64,000 nt of DNA, from the NCBI GenBank assembly GCA_036346405.1, contig CM070567.1:48471633-48535632 (forward strand). Reading direction: 5' to 3'. Source of the DNA: Phyllostachys edulis (lineage: Eukaryota; Streptophyta; Magnoliopsida; Poales; Poaceae). The notes beneath the pieces are model-generated. The model saw only the letters and a program-made list of their open reading frames with translations. It did no database searches and was not told the origin of the DNA. Made by a program: the position numbers and the translations under genes. Numbering within the stretch: position 1 is the first letter of the stretch; the number at the start of each line of letters is the position of its first letter. Shown here piece by piece: positions 1 through 10,305 of the stretch.

Positions 1-1340
1 CTACGTCTCATTCGACTTCGGATACCAATATTTCTTTCCTTTGTGCTTCAAGTAGTACTACCTTTACTATCTACTATTTTTTGTTTTGTCTGATCTGATC
101 ACTTGATTCGTGGACTTTTACTACCCACATCAAAGAGAGTAGTAAAAAAGAGAGGGAAAGACCGGGCCATGGGGGCACGAATAGAGTTTTTGGTTAAAAT
201 AGCATGGTTGACGTGCGGAATAATAAATCTAGCCCCCCTTCTGCGCATCAAAGGCAAAAATGGCACCGCGGAGCCCTGTTCTACGAGACGGGTTGGAAGA
301 TTAAATGTTTTATTAAGGCAACTAACTACGACTTCTTAATCAAGCCTAGTTAATTACGTCTAAATAATTGATAGTGCTCAATGTAGCCTAATTAATTACT
401 TCTAATTAAATATGGTTAAAAATTTAGGACAAATAAATTGCGACTAATTTATTACGACCAATTAACTACCACAACATAGTTATGATTAACTAAAATATTC
501 ATGCTTAATTAACCCGAATTAATTAGGACTAGTTAATTATGATTGATTAGTTATGACTATTTTGTTAATACTCACTAACAACGACTTTTTAATTGCTTCG
601 ACTAATTAGTCAATACTATTTTATGAAGCCTAATTAATTATGATTAAATTATTATGTTAATTAAATACGATTATTTTAGTTACAAAATTTAATTACAATT
701 AACAAATTGCAGTAATTAATTACGACTAACTAACTACGGGTGAAAAATTACGACTAACTAAGTACGACTAATTAGGACTGATTTAATAATAATAATTTTA
801 ATTAACACTAACTAATTAAGGTTGATTAATTAATTAGGACTAATTAATTACTATCGATTAATAAATCACGACTTCATTAAATACAACTAACGAATTTGGA
901 AAGTAAAATGCAACTAATTAAATAAGACTAATTGATTACAACTATTTGGTACATGTTATAATACATTTTTGGAATGAAATTAGGTGATTTCATCTGAAAA
1001 ATATTGTTTGATATGATTTCGTCACATGTGATAATACCCTCCTTCGCCGAAAACGAAAATTTGATATGATCAGTGGGGGCGGGCCAGATATCCGACCATG
1101 TGAAAAAAATTTATGGAACAAAAATTTTGGTAGATGTGATAATATTTACTTCTTATTTTTTTTACCTCCGTAAAAAAGGTAAAAACCGTATCGGAATGTT
1201 ATCGTGAAGTCGGAGTACGATTTCCTCTATGTCCTAGTTGACTTCGGGTATCAATACTATTATTCTTCGTGCTCCGAGTAGTACTAATCGTATTATTACT
1301 TTTTTTGGTTTTGTCTGAACTGATCACTCGATTTGTAACA
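1..1340. repeat. Pair of diverged ~110-bp direct repeats
   Basis: Bases 1-113 and about 1228-1340 are clearly related in the same orientation. Both contain a GACTTCGG(A/G)TA(C/T)CAATA stretch, an AGTAGTACTA block and TTTTGTCTGA(T/A)CTGATCAC. They bracket about 1.1 kb of AT-rich DNA. This looks like two copies of one dispersed repeat or the edges of an old element whose left part lies outside the window. No coding capacity was recognised. Confidence 0.6.
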
Positions 1341-1545
1341 TCCAAAAATGTGGAAATTATTTTGAGCATGTTTTTGAAATTTTCCACAAATCGATTATTT
1401 CATTAGCATGTGTCGCCCACATGGCAAATCTGGTCCTCTGGGGCATGGACAAGGTGCCATTTTTGCCTTTGACACGGGGGGCTAGATTTGTTATTTTGCA
1501 TGCCAACAGTGCTATTTTAGCCAAAACTCCAGCATTCACTTGAGA
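175..1545. repeat. Inverted repeat pair (about 175-280 and 1445-1545)
   Basis: The segment around 190-275 (GGTTAAAATAGCATGGTTGA onward, through CAAAGGCAAAAATGGCACC) reappears in reverse complement around 1455-1530 (GGTGCCATTTTTGCCTTTG onward). Similarity is high over roughly 90 bp. The arms lie inside the direct-repeat pair, so this is a composite or foldback-like structure. Its element class is not identifiable by eye. Confidence 0.55.
330..960. repeat. AT-rich degenerate short repeat block
   Basis: About 630 bp built from many imperfect copies of an ACGACTAATTAATTA-like word, with no reading frame of note. It is simple, strongly AT-rich sequence, probably the interior of an old transposon or a decayed satellite-like tract. 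Confidence 0.6.
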
Positions 1546-3092
1546 TAGGGAAAATGCTACGCATACCATATTTTTGTGTCGTTCCTATGTCCCGCTAGCA
1601 TTGCGTAACAAGCTGTTAGTGAGTTGACGCGTGGACTACTGGCCACATGAACAAAGTAGTTTTTTGGCTTTTTACGGAAAGGTATATGTATTTGCCGCTA
1701 GAAATTCAACATATTTAACCCCAAAATCCATCGGTTAAATAGTTGCAGCGCTTCAATCCCGGGCCTCATCCTCCACTCGCGCCGCCGCCGCCCAAAGGCT
1801 CCTTCCCGACGGTTGCCCCCAAGTCGAGCTGTCCTTTTCCTAGGTTTAGCTCGAGTCCCCTTCCCATTTTGGCACCTCGAAGCCACTAGATTAATCACCT
1901 CTTGATCCACAAATCTCTCTCTCCATTCCACTCCCCAAATCCAGCAGTGTAGGAGGACAACGCGAGGCACATCGGCTTCGAGGGTTTGGGACTCCGATCG
2001 GTGCGGGCATGAGTATATGAGAGCTACGGGATGGTGCTGGGGTATTGGAGGAAGAGGTTGACGAGGAGGAGGGCGGGAGGTGAGGGGTGGTGGCGAGGTG
2101 GTCGCCTTCACGCGGCTGAAGGCAAAGCATGCGCTCGTCAGCGCCAGCGCGAGGGTCCTGTTCTACCCGACGTTGCTCTACAACGTCCTCCGTAGCTGGT
2201 TTGAGGTCGATCGAGTTCCAGTGGTGGGATCGCATCAACCAGGTCCTAGCCTTATACCCATCTCTATCTTCTTGGTTTGTAATATACACTATTATTTTGG
2301 ACATGATTATGAGCTTTATTTTGTCTCATTGCATAGGGGACGGTTAATGTGGCTACTATTCTGCAATTAATTAATTCAGGCGCTTGTTTTGTTTCCCTTG
2401 ATTCATGGATATGTGGGATTTCCATTCTGGGATCAGGAAGGTTTATTTTTGGGTTCGATGCTTTAATTGTAGGATTAAAACTTTCGGAATTGTGCCGATG
2501 TTGATTCTCTGCAGTGTTGCTTATCTTTTGTTTAGACTTTAGATTGCCTATGCTTGTGGTTAGGGATGGCAATCGGGCACGGCGAGCACAGATAGTGCTT
2601 GCCCATACCCGTGCTCACGACCCTGATTTCCCCCACGGGTATACCCACGAAGGACGATGGGCGAAGAACCTCGTCTATGCCTGTTGCCTGTGAGTACTCG
2701 TCGCCGCGGGCATGCCCGTGTACCTACGAACATATGTGAAGGTCAGGACTTTTTCTTTCTTGCTATGAGTTACTAACTCCAGCTACCTATACATGACCAT
2801 TTCTCCACTACCATCACACAAAACTACTCGAGTTCCAATTCCAGGTGCTCAACCAACAAAATAGGCATGAGCTCAGCCATCAGAACATGCTTCAACAATA
2901 TATAGCCCCAACCGCCAGGCTTTGCTTTAACAACAAAATATCATGAGAACCAATGCTAAACACTCTAGATAGCAATTATCACCGGATGACTGAATCATCA
3001 CATAGGCAGCAACTTATTTATATGCAAAATTAATATTAACATCCAGTTTCTCGACAACTGTACTTAACCAAAGAACCGATTGGAAAGAATTC

Positions 3093-3873
3093 AGTTCGTG
3101 TATATTCTTGACGAGGATCTAATAATCTTCATTTAATTATTTATCTGTAATTCATATTATGGATAATAATACCGTTATATGGTTCTTGAGTATACCCCTT
3201 AATATTCATAAGGGAGAAGCTGGAGGTCGTAAATTCTTCTACGACCACCCCATAGTCGTAAGTCCTCCTACGGTCACCCTATTGCCGTAAGTCTTTCTAC
3301 GACTAGCTCGTGGTCGTAAGCTCTTCTACGACCATCCCGTGGTCGTAAGCTCTTCTACGACCAGTCCCTAGTCGACGGGGTTTACAGACATGTAGGCCTA
3401 ATCGATCAGGGAATATTCTACACTATATCTAAAGACATGGGTAGTTAATTATGCTTTTATTCTCTAGAATACTGTCATGATTTAATTCTCTATCCTGGTG
3501 ATAACTGCCTAGCGACGTGGGAACGTTACTACTCCCATAATAGTCTCCAGAAACGGCTCCATCATCTGAAGCATTAAGATGCCCTTTGCACTGGAGAAAC
3601 GGCAGTCCACTTCGAGTACTGTATAAAAGGTAAGATCATCAGGAGAAGAGGGGGACAAAGCAATCAGGAGCACAAGACATCACACTCGAGTCTTTCTCTT
3701 GATTTGTAAACCAGCATACTCAATAGACACACACAGGAGTAGGGTTGTTATTCTCTCCGGAGAAGGCCCGAACCTGTATAAAAATCCTTGTGTCACTCTC
3801 TCTGCATGATTTGAGTCTTGGAGACCCCCCTAATCAAACAATCATTACGTAAGTTCGGTTCTAAAATACCGAC
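3093..3873 (+). mobile_element. LTR-like segment (solo LTR candidate) nested in hAT
   Basis: This segment has LTR features: a TATA box (GTATAAAAGG about 3614), a polypyrimidine-rich transcribed part, and a 3' end running CTAAAATACCGACA. AATTC occurs at 3088-3092 and at 3874-3878, consistent with a 5-bp target duplication. The left border does not then begin with TG, however, so the left edge is uncertain. The CCGAACCTGTATAAAA text near 3768 resembles grass Ty3/gypsy LTRs. No internal domain is present. Confidence 0.55.
3226..3370. repeat. Five tandem 29-bp units with internal palindrome
   Basis: There are five head-to-tail copies of a 29-bp unit, GTCGTAAGCTCTTCTACGAC plus about nine bases. 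Each unit begins GTCGTA and has TACGAC 14 bases later, so every unit can fold on itself. Copies differ at a few sites. The array lies upstream of the TATA box of the LTR-like segment, where enhancer-like repeats are common in LTRs. Confidence 0.85.
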
Positions 3874-5068
3874 AATTCTCAATACACCTCTCCCTTTGAC
3901 AATACACATTGAGCGCATGAACAATATATACCTAGAATAATTCGAGTTATATAACCACTGTTTTGTCTACAAGTAACAGCAAGAATGCAACAAAATATTT
4001 TCAGAACAAGCATAGACTGCATAGCACATGAATCATCAACACATGAATTAACCTTTCAGGACACTGAAGTTGTTAGGACAATAGCTCGATACCGAATGTG
4101 GTTTGTGAATTAGGGTTTCCTTGAGCCCACTTGTCAATGTGGATTGGTGGGTAAATGGGCGTGACGGGCACGGGTGGAGCTCACCCATGCCTGCGCCCGT
4201 TTACCCGATTGGCAAAGGATTGCCCCCATTGCCATGCCCATGGGCAAAGAAAGCCACCCATACCCTGCTCCATTAGGGTATTTGCTCGCGGGCACGTGGG
4301 TAATCGGGCACAATTGCTATCCCTACTTGTGGTTACTCTTGAGGAATGGGTGTCCGGAATTTGAGTAGTGATCATTTGGGTGGTCCTCTGTAAGTCGGTA
4401 GTTCTGTTTTGCCTCCCAATATGAGTAATCTAAGTAGCTATTAGTTACCTGTATGGTAATGTTTTCCTATTTTTGTTGATCTGTGATGCTTTGTCTGACA
4501 ATGGTGCATAGATATATGCACTGATTTAGGTATTTGGGGGAGTTTTATCAATTAATTTGGGGATGAAAGAATAGTAGCAATTCCTTTTTAATGTGTCATC
4601 GTTTGATACATTTACAGAACAAACTTGGGCAGTTGAATCAAGTAATATTGTGAGCTTGTAATCTATGCATCACAATATCTGAACCTACCCATCGTTTAGT
4701 TTCTACTTGTCTATATCTTTTAACAACTGAACATAATGTTGCCGTTTGAGTTGGAAACCTCTATTTCAGACTTCAGGATCTAATGCATTTCAGCATTCAT
4801 ATTCTCAACTAGAGAAATGCATATGCATGGAAAGCATGTAGTGTCAGAATATGTTGCGATCATTTTGGAGATCATTTCCTTACCTCATTGTGCATCATGC
4901 AATTAGCAAAACACTTGGGCATAGGCAGACATGTATTCACTGTTGTGCTGAATAATAAGGGGTTTTCTTTGTTTTTAGGCTCATGGGATCAATCATCTTG
5001 AGATTCCCACAAGGGACTGCCTTTTTGCCCCTTCTCTTGAGGATATTTGCCGAGCTATGGATTCCTGA

Positions 5069-5982
5069 TGATAAGCTAGTAGCAATAGGTGCTTGCATTG
5101 CAATATGCATGTTTGATTTGCTTGTAGTTATTTTTTGCAAGTAAATTGTAGTCAGAAATGTAGCACATAAATGTATGTTTTTGGCAAGTTGTATCTTAGA
5201 AATATATGGTTTTGTGCCGAGTGAACATAGTTTCAGAATGTGCATTGTTGTGAACTATTTCAGTACATGTTCAATATCTAGTTTGTTGTCTTTACAGTAC
5301 AGAAATATTTGAAAATGTCAATGACAACCATGCATGCATTTTGTTGGCAAAAATTTAACAAGTGAATCTTTGGTGAGACGTGCCACGCGATCACTAGGTG
5401 AAATGAATGACAGATAGAGTAGTTGGATATCCTCCTAGGTGGAGAAATGTGCATATTACCTTCTACATGTAATTTTTGATGTTGCAAAATGTTCCTCAAT
5501 TATTCATAACTTGGTAAAATTAAGTTGTTTAATCAATATTTCCGCAAAAACAATAAAAACAACGACATTTACACTAAATCAGCAATACAAACATGTCTTC
5601 AGGACCCTCAAGGGTATTTCAAACATTTCATCCTTCTTCCATAGTTGAAGCAGGTAGCCAACCCAACTACAAGTCAGCCTGCCAAATGATATTTCAGGAA
5701 AAGCTACAACCATCAACTAGAAAGTCAAAAAGCAGCTTATGGCAAAAACTACAGCTGCCCCAAACAGGGCTATATCTCTATCTTCTATCTTTCCCTAATC
5801 CTCTTCGCTGCATGAGAGATACTTTCCATTCCTGGTTGTCTTGATATATTCTCATTCCCCCCTAAAGATGTGCATTGCTTTCTCATTTCTCCTCTACATT
5901 ACTCCGTATCTCTTTTCTAATGTTATATAAATTTGAAATCTCCAATCATGTGCTTCTTCTCTCTCCTTTTCCGGTGAAGAAA
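5069..5982. other. No gene seen
   Basis: This is low-GC DNA between the phosphatase remnant and the Mutator-like element. I looked for the missing phosphatase exons here and did not find them. Short open frames are present but show no recognisable protein. Confidence 0.6.
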
Positions 5983-7018
5983 GAGGGAATCGATCATTTG
6001 CCCTATCTTTTATGTGGCTTCTATTATTTACCGGTATTTTTGTTGCGCTTGATAATTTGCCACAAAATTGAAGAGGCAATCGATTATGTGTCCTTTTGGA
6101 CAATTTTGTCATTGTCTTCTTCCCCATTCTTCTTCCTCCTCTCCTCTCCTCTTCTTCCTTACTTGCTCCGGCCATGGCAGACCGGGTGGCCAGAGATGGA
6201 CAGTCGTCCCGCCTCTCTTCACCCTCTCGCTCCCCTCGGTTTTGACCCCCGACATGCTCCGCGTCGAGATGGTCAGCCATGCCAACTCCGCCTTGCGCTT
6301 GGATCTACCGGATCTGTGTCGGCTCGGTGGGCTTTGGTGTGGCGGCTGGCCTCGTCGTGGTGGGTGCGCAATGGGCTCCCACTTCTCAAGCATGGCGACG
6401 AGGCCGGTGGGCTCATGGTCTCTCTCCGGCATCGCCTTGACAGCGTGCCGACGGTGACGCATGCAGTTTGTCGCTGCTTTGGCAACACGCAGAATCCCTG
6501 GCACCTTACCGCCGCCTCACGCCGACAAAAGCCCACGACGCAGTAAGCTCTTGCTTCTTCTCCGTTGGTGGGCCGTTGCGTCTCCTCCGGTGTAGGCAAA
6601 GTGGAGACAGCGCGATGGCTCCAGCTTCTTCTCCAACGACATCGAGGCCAGTGAGGGCGGTGACGGGAGCTGGCCATGGGGAGGAGGGTGGCTGCATCGG
6701 GAGCAGGCCATGGGGAGGAGGGCGGCGGTGGCAAGAGTTCGGGAGGCCGACGGCTGGCCATGGGGAGGAGGGTGGTGACGCCGGCGGGAGCTGAGGAGCT
6801 GACGGCTAGCCATGGGGAGGAGGGCGGCATGTCTACCATGGACGAAGCAAAGAAGATGAAGAGGAGGAAGAAGAAGGGATAAGAAGATAGAGGCAAAATT
6901 GTCCAAAAGAGCAAATAATCGATTGCCTCTTCAACTTTATGCAAATTATCTAGCACGACAAAAATACTGGCAAATAATAGAAACCACGTAAAAGAGGAGG
7001 CAAGTGATCTATTTTCCC
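5983..7018. mobile_element. Mutator-like element, possible Pack-MULE
   Basis: Long terminal inverted repeats of roughly 150 bp: 5983-6140 matches the reverse complement of about 6875-7018. Shared stretches include GAAGAGGCAATCGATTAT and TTTTGGACAATTTTG. The flanks GTGAAGAAA (5974-5982) and GTGAATAAA (7019-7027) match at 8 of 9 bases, the duplication size of Mutator-like elements. The core (about 6170-6860) is much more GC-rich than its surroundings and has overlapping open frames on both strands, but no Mutator transposase. That is the layout of a Pack-MULE carrying captured host sequence; the captured source was not recognised. Confidence 0.75.
6670..6835. repeat. Four copies of GGCCATGGGGAGGAGGG
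   Basis: GCCATGGGGAGGAGGG(T/C)GG-type words recur four times, spaced by about 30-55 bp of GC-rich DNA, inside the core of the Mutator-like element. The copies are near-identical, so they probably arose by local duplication after the core was acquired. Confidence 0.8.
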
Positions 7019-7027
7019 GTGAATAAA

Positions 7028-8160
7028 CATAGGAAGTATAAGATCGATGGCGAAAATTAGTGGCGGAGGAAGGTCGGTGTGGTGGGTTGAGGGCGGGGAG
7101 GCGAGTGGCGGTTTCCGCCGTCAGTAAGAGGTAGCCCCCGCAGTTCGGCAGTTGCCGCAATGTCTCGATCCGGTGCCGACGAAGAATCATCACTAGACTT
7201 CGAGGTAGAGTCCATGGCTTCAGCCAAGCAGAGACGAGGGTACATGCGTAATTTAAGTGCCCGAAACCGAAAGTTTCTCCTCGAGGAGATGGATACTCGG
7301 ACGATTCGAACCCAAGTGGAATGACGCCATCTCTTTACCAGCCGACCAGGGGCCGAAACCGCATCCTCTGCCGCATCGTTCAAAAGGCACGATTGGTACG
7401 ACATGGATGGCCGTTAGATGCAATTTCAGTGGTTCAGATCAGCATAGCTGAGATTTTTAGGCTTTTCAATTTCACGCTCTATAAACACAATTTCTCTTCC
7501 ACATCAATCCTAACCATCCAAATCTTGATCCAACGGTTGAAATGTACCGAAAGGCAGTCTCGGCCTTTGCCCTACTTAAGGCAGGTCGGTTCCTGGATTA
7601 CATTGTGAAACAATAGTTCTACAAGAGATGGATAATATTTAAAGATCAGTAGGCAAATAGTAGAAATAGCGAATAAAAACATCGAACTAGAAACTCATTG
7701 CAGGCGTCAGTCTTAAATTGCAAATGCAAAAATATTTCAAGTTTTTTCTAGGACTACATCCACCAATTTACATTTCCACTTCAAATTAGGACGTGAGTGC
7801 CATTGCATAATACACCTTATGTAATCAATAAGCTTGGTGAATTATTTTGCTAATTTCATTTGGGCTGCCTAGGAACACACATGAAAACTCAAGTTTTCAA
7901 ATTCCTAAATATAGCCACTTTCGGATAACCCCGCCACACAAACCACGTTTTTATAACAATTACATAGAGACGAAAATCACAGAATGCACAAGGAAAAAGA
8001 ATTTTTTATTTAAATAATCTATTTTTTATTCTAAATTACAAATATATTCGACCGACTTTTTTTTTTACGGAAATATTCCACTGTCGCCCAATCGCATGAT
8101 CGATCCCGTCATTGGCGATCGGTTTCGTCGCCGAACCATTGGGCGACAGATCCGACAGTT
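7028..8160. other. No gene seen
   Basis: Apart from a 54-codon open frame at 7159-7323 with no recognised motif, nothing gene-like was found. From about 7600 the sequence becomes AT-rich and non-coding. Confidence 0.5.
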
Positions 8161-8233
8161 CTGTCGCCGAACCATTGAGCGATCGGGTCCTGTCATTGAA
8201 GCGATCGTTCCATCGCCAATGGTTCGGCGACAG
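8161..8233. repeat. Perfect 17-bp inverted repeat hairpin with related copy upstream
   Basis: CTGTCGCCGAACCATTG at 8161-8177 pairs exactly with CAATGGTTCGGCGACAG at 8217-8233, and GCGATCG words inside can extend the stem. A further GTCGCCGAACCATTGGGCGA copy lies at about 8127-8148. Such GC-rich foldback words are typical of subterminal regions of DNA transposons, but no element ends were identified. Confidence 0.75.
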
Positions 8234-9017
8234 AGCCTGCAGCTTGTTTTGTTGTTTTTAAATATTGTTTAATTGAGTTGTAATGAATATTACATTTTCT
8301 AGGTGAACTAAATTTAGCAAATCTGATTGTGTCATGATATTTATTTTGAAAATAATAGTGTTGTGACGCCGTTAGTTGGTCTGCTTTGTTATTTTCAGAG
8401 AATATGATAGGTATGAAATTTGTCGAGTCGCAATAACATTTTTTGATCGTTGTATATTGTTGTAGTGCGCTAATTTTCATTGAATTTTGTGAGGACGATT
8501 GAGACAAGAATGAGTTGTAAGTAGAAAGGTAAGTGATATTACCGTGAGGAAGGAGTCTCTCCTCGATGCGGAAGGTCGTACTTTATGGACCTAATACGTA
8601 ATATGAGTGAAGGGCCGAGAACGCCGTTGTGATTATGAAGATGCTTTAAAACATGGAGGATTCAATGTCGGTGCGAATGGTTCTTTCGGGATTGCACTAG
8701 AAGAGGCATACTTGCAATATAGTCTTGCTTTGATGGCTTAGTGGAGACACGTAACCGTAACTACATTAGTGTTGTCATGTCGATCCGCAAAGTCGGGAGG
8801 CATAGTGTTGTCACGCCTTACTTTGCGGAGAAGTCATGGCTTGCTTTGCGAGTGCCGTCTTATCGGCCCGAAAAGTCGGCGAGGCGAGTGTTGTCACGCT
8901 CTTCTCAAGAGTCTTGTCTTTTCGGTCTTAAAAGTCGACGACGTGCTCGGGGTAGTCAAGTCGATCCGAAAAGCCTAACCCTATACCTAAACCCCGAATC
9001 GCGCAAAGTTGTCTCCT
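8234..9017. other. No gene seen; degenerate repeat lead-in
   Basis: Non-coding sequence. From about 8770 it contains loosely repeated GTTGTCACGC and CGCAAAGTCG words that grade into the minisatellite starting at 9018. Confidence 0.5.
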
Positions 9018-9243
9018 TTGGTCTTATCATCGCGCAAAGGTGACCCGTGTGGTCTTCTCATCGCGCAAAGCTGCCCGCTTGGTCTTGTCAAGACTGTAAA
9101 GTCGCTCCTTTGGTCTTATCATCGCGCAAAGCTGCCCGTGTGGTCTTGTCACCGCACAAAGTCGTCTCCTATGGTCTTATCATCGTGCAAAGTCGCCCGT
9201 GTGGTCTTGTCACCGCAGAAAAGTCGCCTCGTCTCGTCTTGTC
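9018..9243. repeat. Minisatellite of about 30-bp units, 7-8 copies
   Basis: Head-to-tail imperfect copies of a roughly 30-bp unit of the form TGGTCTTATCATCGCGCAAA plus about ten bases (GCTGCCCGTG or variants). The unit is not a multiple-of-three match throughout, and neighbouring open frames do not show a protein family. It is best read as a non-coding tandem repeat. Confidence 0.85.
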
Positions 9244-10158
9244 ATCCGCAAGTTACTACAAAGGAACGAAACAATTGCAATTGGGTTGAAGGAGATTCGG
9301 CGTCCATGAGGTAGCGGGCCCGATGAGGAATCGTGTGCCGCGTTGAAGGAAATTGGCGTCCCGCGAGATAGTCTCCCCTTCACGCGCAATTACGCTCAAT
9401 CTCGTAACGTATGTAAGTAAATGGTGGACGCGCCATTGAAGTTGCCATTTATCGAGTTGACTTTTGCATCGAGGTGTCGTGTGCATTAAGCTATAGGCGT
9501 TGATATGCATTGAACAAACATACATTGTATGAAAGAGTATACACAAGAACGCAAAAGTAACCTGCATCATATATTAAGTGCAAAATTTAAGTATCACATA
9601 ACGAAGAAATGTACACCAGCAGGCCAAGACGCCCCTACTAGCCCCCCAACCGCACTCCCCAAAGATCCTCTCCTGCCGCCACCGCCTTGATCCACCGCCT
9701 GATCCACCTCCGCGTCCTCCCCACGGGCTCGCTTGGCGCCTTTCTCTGCAAGAGGTGCCGAGGCCTCGCCCCGAGAGGGAAAGACGGTGCAGAACCCCGA
9801 TCCGACGAGGACCGAGAGGCAGGGGTGGACAACCTTCCTTCGCTGTGGGTGCCGGGCGCACCGAGAAGCCGTGGAGTCGATGTAACCTCGGCGGTGTGGG
9901 CCGAGGTGGGCCGAGGTGGCGAGTCTCGCCCACCAAGAAGTCTGCGCGTCCACGCCCGGTGCGTCCCACGCCCCGCGCTCCACGCCCTGCGGCGTCCACG
10001 CTATCGTGGCGATTATACCGCATGCCTAGATATTGTTAGTTAATAAAAAAACGTGAAGCGTGCTGACAAACAGAGACGTGACGTACCCGCGGCTAGCGCC
10101 ATGGCGCGTGCAAAGCTGTCCACACGGTCCTGTGGCACGACGTACTGCGACGCTGCCG
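9244..10158. other. No gene supported; GC-rich tract at 9640-10020
   Basis: The GC-rich tract gives long open frames on both strands simply because stops are rare. The translations are low-complexity (Arg, Pro, Ala, Gly) with no recognisable domain, so no gene is called. Confidence 0.55.
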
Positions 10159-10305
10159 GTGTCGGACGTGCTCTGCTCGAGCTAGCCTCCTCAGGGCGCG
10201 TCAGTGTCGGACGTGGCCTGCTCGAGCTAGCCTCCTCAGGGCGCGTAAGTGTCGGACGTGGCCTACTCGAGCTAGCCTCCGCAGGGCGCGTCAGCGTCGG
10301 ACGTG
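10159..10305. repeat. Three tandem 45-bp units
   Basis: There are three consecutive copies of a 45-bp unit (GTGTCGGACGTGGCCTGCTC then GAGCTAGCCTCCTCAGGGCG then CGTCA) plus a partial fourth. The length is a multiple of three, so a 15-residue peptide repeat would be conserved in any frame. No start, domain or splice context supports a real protein here. Confidence 0.9.

Larger units (their letters stand above)
2561..4325. mobile_element. Non-autonomous hAT element, TSD CTTGTGGT
   Basis: The left end reads TAGGGATGGCAATCGGGC and the right end, in reverse complement, TAGGGATAGCAATTGTGCCC. Both are immediately flanked by the identical 8-bp duplication CTTGTGGT (2553-2560 and 4326-4333), the hallmark of hAT insertion. 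Subterminal regions are rich in CGGGCACGGG-type words on both sides. There is no transposase frame inside, so it must have moved in trans. It sits in the intron of the PTPMT1-like pseudogene and carries a nested LTR-like segment. Confidence 0.9.
2009..5068 (+). pseudogene. PTPMT1-type dual-specificity phosphatase pseudogene
   Basis: Two exon remnants match the plant mitochondrial phosphatidylglycerophosphate phosphatase family (PTPMT1-like). Exon 1 (2009-2242) encodes KHALVSASARVLFYPTLLYN, then after a frameshift near 2195-2212 FQWWDRINQ, and ends at a consensus-like donor (CAG/GTCCTAG). Another exon (4979 to about 5065, acceptor TTTTTAG at 4978) encodes AHGINHLEIPTRDCLFAPSL followed by EDICRAMD and then stops. 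Exon 1 also has in-frame stops soon after the likely ATG at 2009. The exon that should lie between (the LLGAVPFP part) and the catalytic HCKAGRGRST loop are not found anywhere nearby. An hAT element occupies the intron. Family membership is confident; the copy is dead. Confidence 0.72.

Noticed and set aside
1698..2304. Two 137-codon minus-strand frames
   Set aside because: They are antisense to exon 1 of the PTPMT1-like relic, which explains the composition.
6109..7193. Long minus-strand frames (129-306 codons) inside the Mutator-like element
   Set aside because: The frames run through both inverted ends and the purine repeats, and the two strands are open at the same place. No domain was recognised. 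Captured gene DNA is possible but no gene is supported.
7159..7323. 54-codon frame beginning MSRSGADEESS
   Set aside because: No recognised motif, splice context or promoter. It could be part of a real exon but cannot be supported.
8040..9300. CRISPR-like or regulatory array interpretation of the 30-bp repeats
   Set aside because: The repeats are head-to-tail without spacers and the context is a plant nuclear genome, so this is a minisatellite.
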